Assembly (NCBI GenBank): GCA_035527715.1
Contig: DATKZY010000214.1
Span: forward strand, 1 to 22,864
Reading direction: 5' to 3'
DNA length: 22,864 nucleotides
From: DSUN01 sp035527715
Lineage (GTDB): Bacteria > Planctomycetota > PUPC01 > DSUN01
How positions within the stretch are numbered: the stretch's first letter is position 1; each line of letters opens with the position of its first letter. The notes under the pieces were generated by a model. The model had not been told where the DNA came from. It saw nothing but the letters and a program-made list of their open reading frames with translations, and made no database searches. Positions 21,816 to 22,864 of the stretch are shown here, piece by piece. Made by a program: the position numbers and the translations under genes.

Positions 21816-22864
21816 TCAACCCGCGGCGGCCTCGACGCTGAAGGTCGCCTGGATTCTCACCAGGCCGGCGTACCGCCCCTCGGGGTCCTTCATCAGCTCG
21901 TCGTGGGTTCCCTGCTCGATGATCTGCCCCCGCTCGAGCACCACGAGTCGGTCGGCGTGGCGCAGGGTGGAGAGGCGGTGCGCGATGGCGATTGTGGTGC
22001 GGCCCTTCACCAGGCGCTCGAGGGCCTCCTGGATGGATGCCTCGGTCGCCGTGTCCACGGCCGAGGTCGCCTCGTCCAGGATCAGGATCGCCGGATCCTT
22101 GAGGATGGCGCGCGCGATGGAGATCCGCTGCTTCTCGCCGCCCGAGAGCATCACGCCCCGCTCGCCCACCGGGCTGTCGTAGCCGTCGGGCAGGTTCATG
22201 ATGAAGTCGTGCGCGTTGGCCGCCCGGGCCGCGCGGATGATCTCCAGCTCCGCCGCCTCGGGCCGCCCGTACGCGATGTTCTCCTTGATCGTCCCGGCGA
22301 ACAGGAATGAGTCCTGGAGCACCATGCCAATCCGCTCGCGCAGCGAGCGGGTCCGAACGTCGCGAAGGTCGGTGCCATCGAGGACGATGCGTCCCTTGTT
22401 CGGGTCGTAGAAGCGGCAGATGAGCGACACGAGGGTGCTCTTGCCCGAGCCAGTCTCCCCGACGAGGCCAATCATCTCGCCGGCGCGTACCGTGAGCGTG
22501 ATGTCGCGCAGGACCGGCTCCGTCTCCTCGTAGCCGAAGGTCACGCCCTCGAGCTCCACGCGGCCCTGGACGCGGCCCAGCTCGACCGCGGCGTCGTGGT
22601 CGGCCACCTCGGACGGCATGTCGAGGATGTTGAACACCCGCTCCGCGGCGGTCGCGCACTCCTGGAACGCCTCCGTGAGGTTCAGCAGTTGCTGCACGGG
22701 GCCGTAGAACTGCTGCATGTACGAGATGAAGAGGATCAGGGTGCCGAGCGTCAGCTCGCGCCCGAGCACCTCGCCCCCGCCGACGTACCACACGGCGATC
22801 GTGCCCACGCCCATCAGGAAGGTCACCGTGGGGCCGAACCGCGCGCGGGCCCGCACGGCCGCCA
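21816..22864 (-). CDS. ABC exporter (fused membrane and ATPase domains), N-terminus cut by window end
   Basis: About 349 C-terminal residues are seen, and the frame is open to the window edge. The first part, with VTFLMGVGTIAVWYVGGGEV and a FISYMQQFYGPVQQL helix, is the last part of an exporter-type (type IV fold) membrane domain. The ATPase domain has Walker A GETGSGKST (22434-22460), a Q-loop (MVLQDSFLF), the ABC signature LSGGEKQR (22124-22147), Walker B ILILDEATS and H-loop AHR. All are intact, so it should hydrolyse ATP and export lipids, peptides or other compounds from the cytoplasm. The substrate is unknown. Pairing with DUF1854 points to that specific exporter subfamily rather than MsbA or a drug pump. 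Confidence 0.92.
   Translation of the reverse strand, partial: AAVRARARFGPTVTFLMGVGTIAVWYVGGGEVLGRELTLGTLILFISYMQQFYGPVQQLLNLTEAFQECATAAERVFNILDMPSEVADHDAAVELGRVQGRVELEGVTFGYEETEPVLRDITLTVRAGEMIGLVGETGSGKSTLVSLICRFYDPNKGRIVLDGTDLRDVRTRSLRERIGMVLQDSFLFAGTIKENIAYGRPEAAELEIIRAARAANAHDFIMNLPDGYDSPVGERGVMLSGGEKQRISIARAILKDPAILILDEATSAVDTATEASIQEALERLVKGRTTIAIAHRLSTLRHADRLVVLERGQIIEQGTHDELMKDPEGRYAGLVRIQATFSVEAAAG

Noticed and set aside
1..22864. tRNA, rRNA, riboswitch, origin or prophage genes
   Set aside because: No such signatures were recognised by eye on either strand; a covariance-model scan (Infernal, tRNAscan) would be needed to exclude small RNAs.

Overview
The window is GC-rich (roughly two thirds G+C by eye). 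It looks like a bacterial chromosome segment from the Planctomycetota or a related PVC or biomass-degrading lineage. The clues are a giant Ser/Thr kinase fused to jelly-roll domains, a sulfatase-like enzyme, a Tat-exported sugar-isomerase relative, secreted multidomain glycoside hydrolases without SusC/SusD, and frequent GTG/TTG starts. The lineage is an inference from gene content; there is no rRNA or other marker gene.

Layout. Bases 1-366 hold the C-terminus of a PilT-type ATPase. Bases 488-5784 hold a zinc-ribbon/Ser-Thr kinase with a large extracytoplasmic region, followed 29 bp later by a GH2 glycosidase. Bases 5785-11589 are an accessory patch with three toxin-antitoxin modules: vapBC; a MazF-type pair whose toxin is frameshifted; and brnTA. 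The patch also has a 73-bp duplicated relic of the vapC 3' end, a 76-bp inverted-repeat element, several hairpins, a Tat-signal isomerase-like protein and an unrecognised lipoprotein-like protein.

Bases 19300 down to 11657 (minus strand) form a tightly packed five-gene run. It encodes a GH10 endoxylanase with a carbohydrate-binding module, a secreted right-handed beta-helix protein, a small HEPN protein, a large secreted glycoside hydrolase with a duplicated N-terminal module, and a xylose isomerase (xylA). With the GH10 and xylA bookends, the run reads as a xylan-to-xylulose module: extracellular cleavage, debranching or further depolymerisation, then intracellular isomerisation of xylose. 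A sulfatase-like gene is transcribed divergently from the same 135-bp region (19301-19435), which carries a candidate promoter in each direction.

Bases 20864-21067 encode a small orphan protein behind a promoter with a palindrome on its -10 box. Bases 21289-22864 encode a DUF1854 protein and the C-terminal part of an ABC exporter (truncated by the window end), a pairing known from other bacteria.

Points most worth following up: the Thr in place of the formylglycine Cys in the sulfatase-like enzyme, the HEPN protein embedded in the xylan operon, the single-base frameshift in mazF, the vapC relic, the unusual VapC active site, and the kinase architecture. All function calls come from reading translated sequence; no database search was run.
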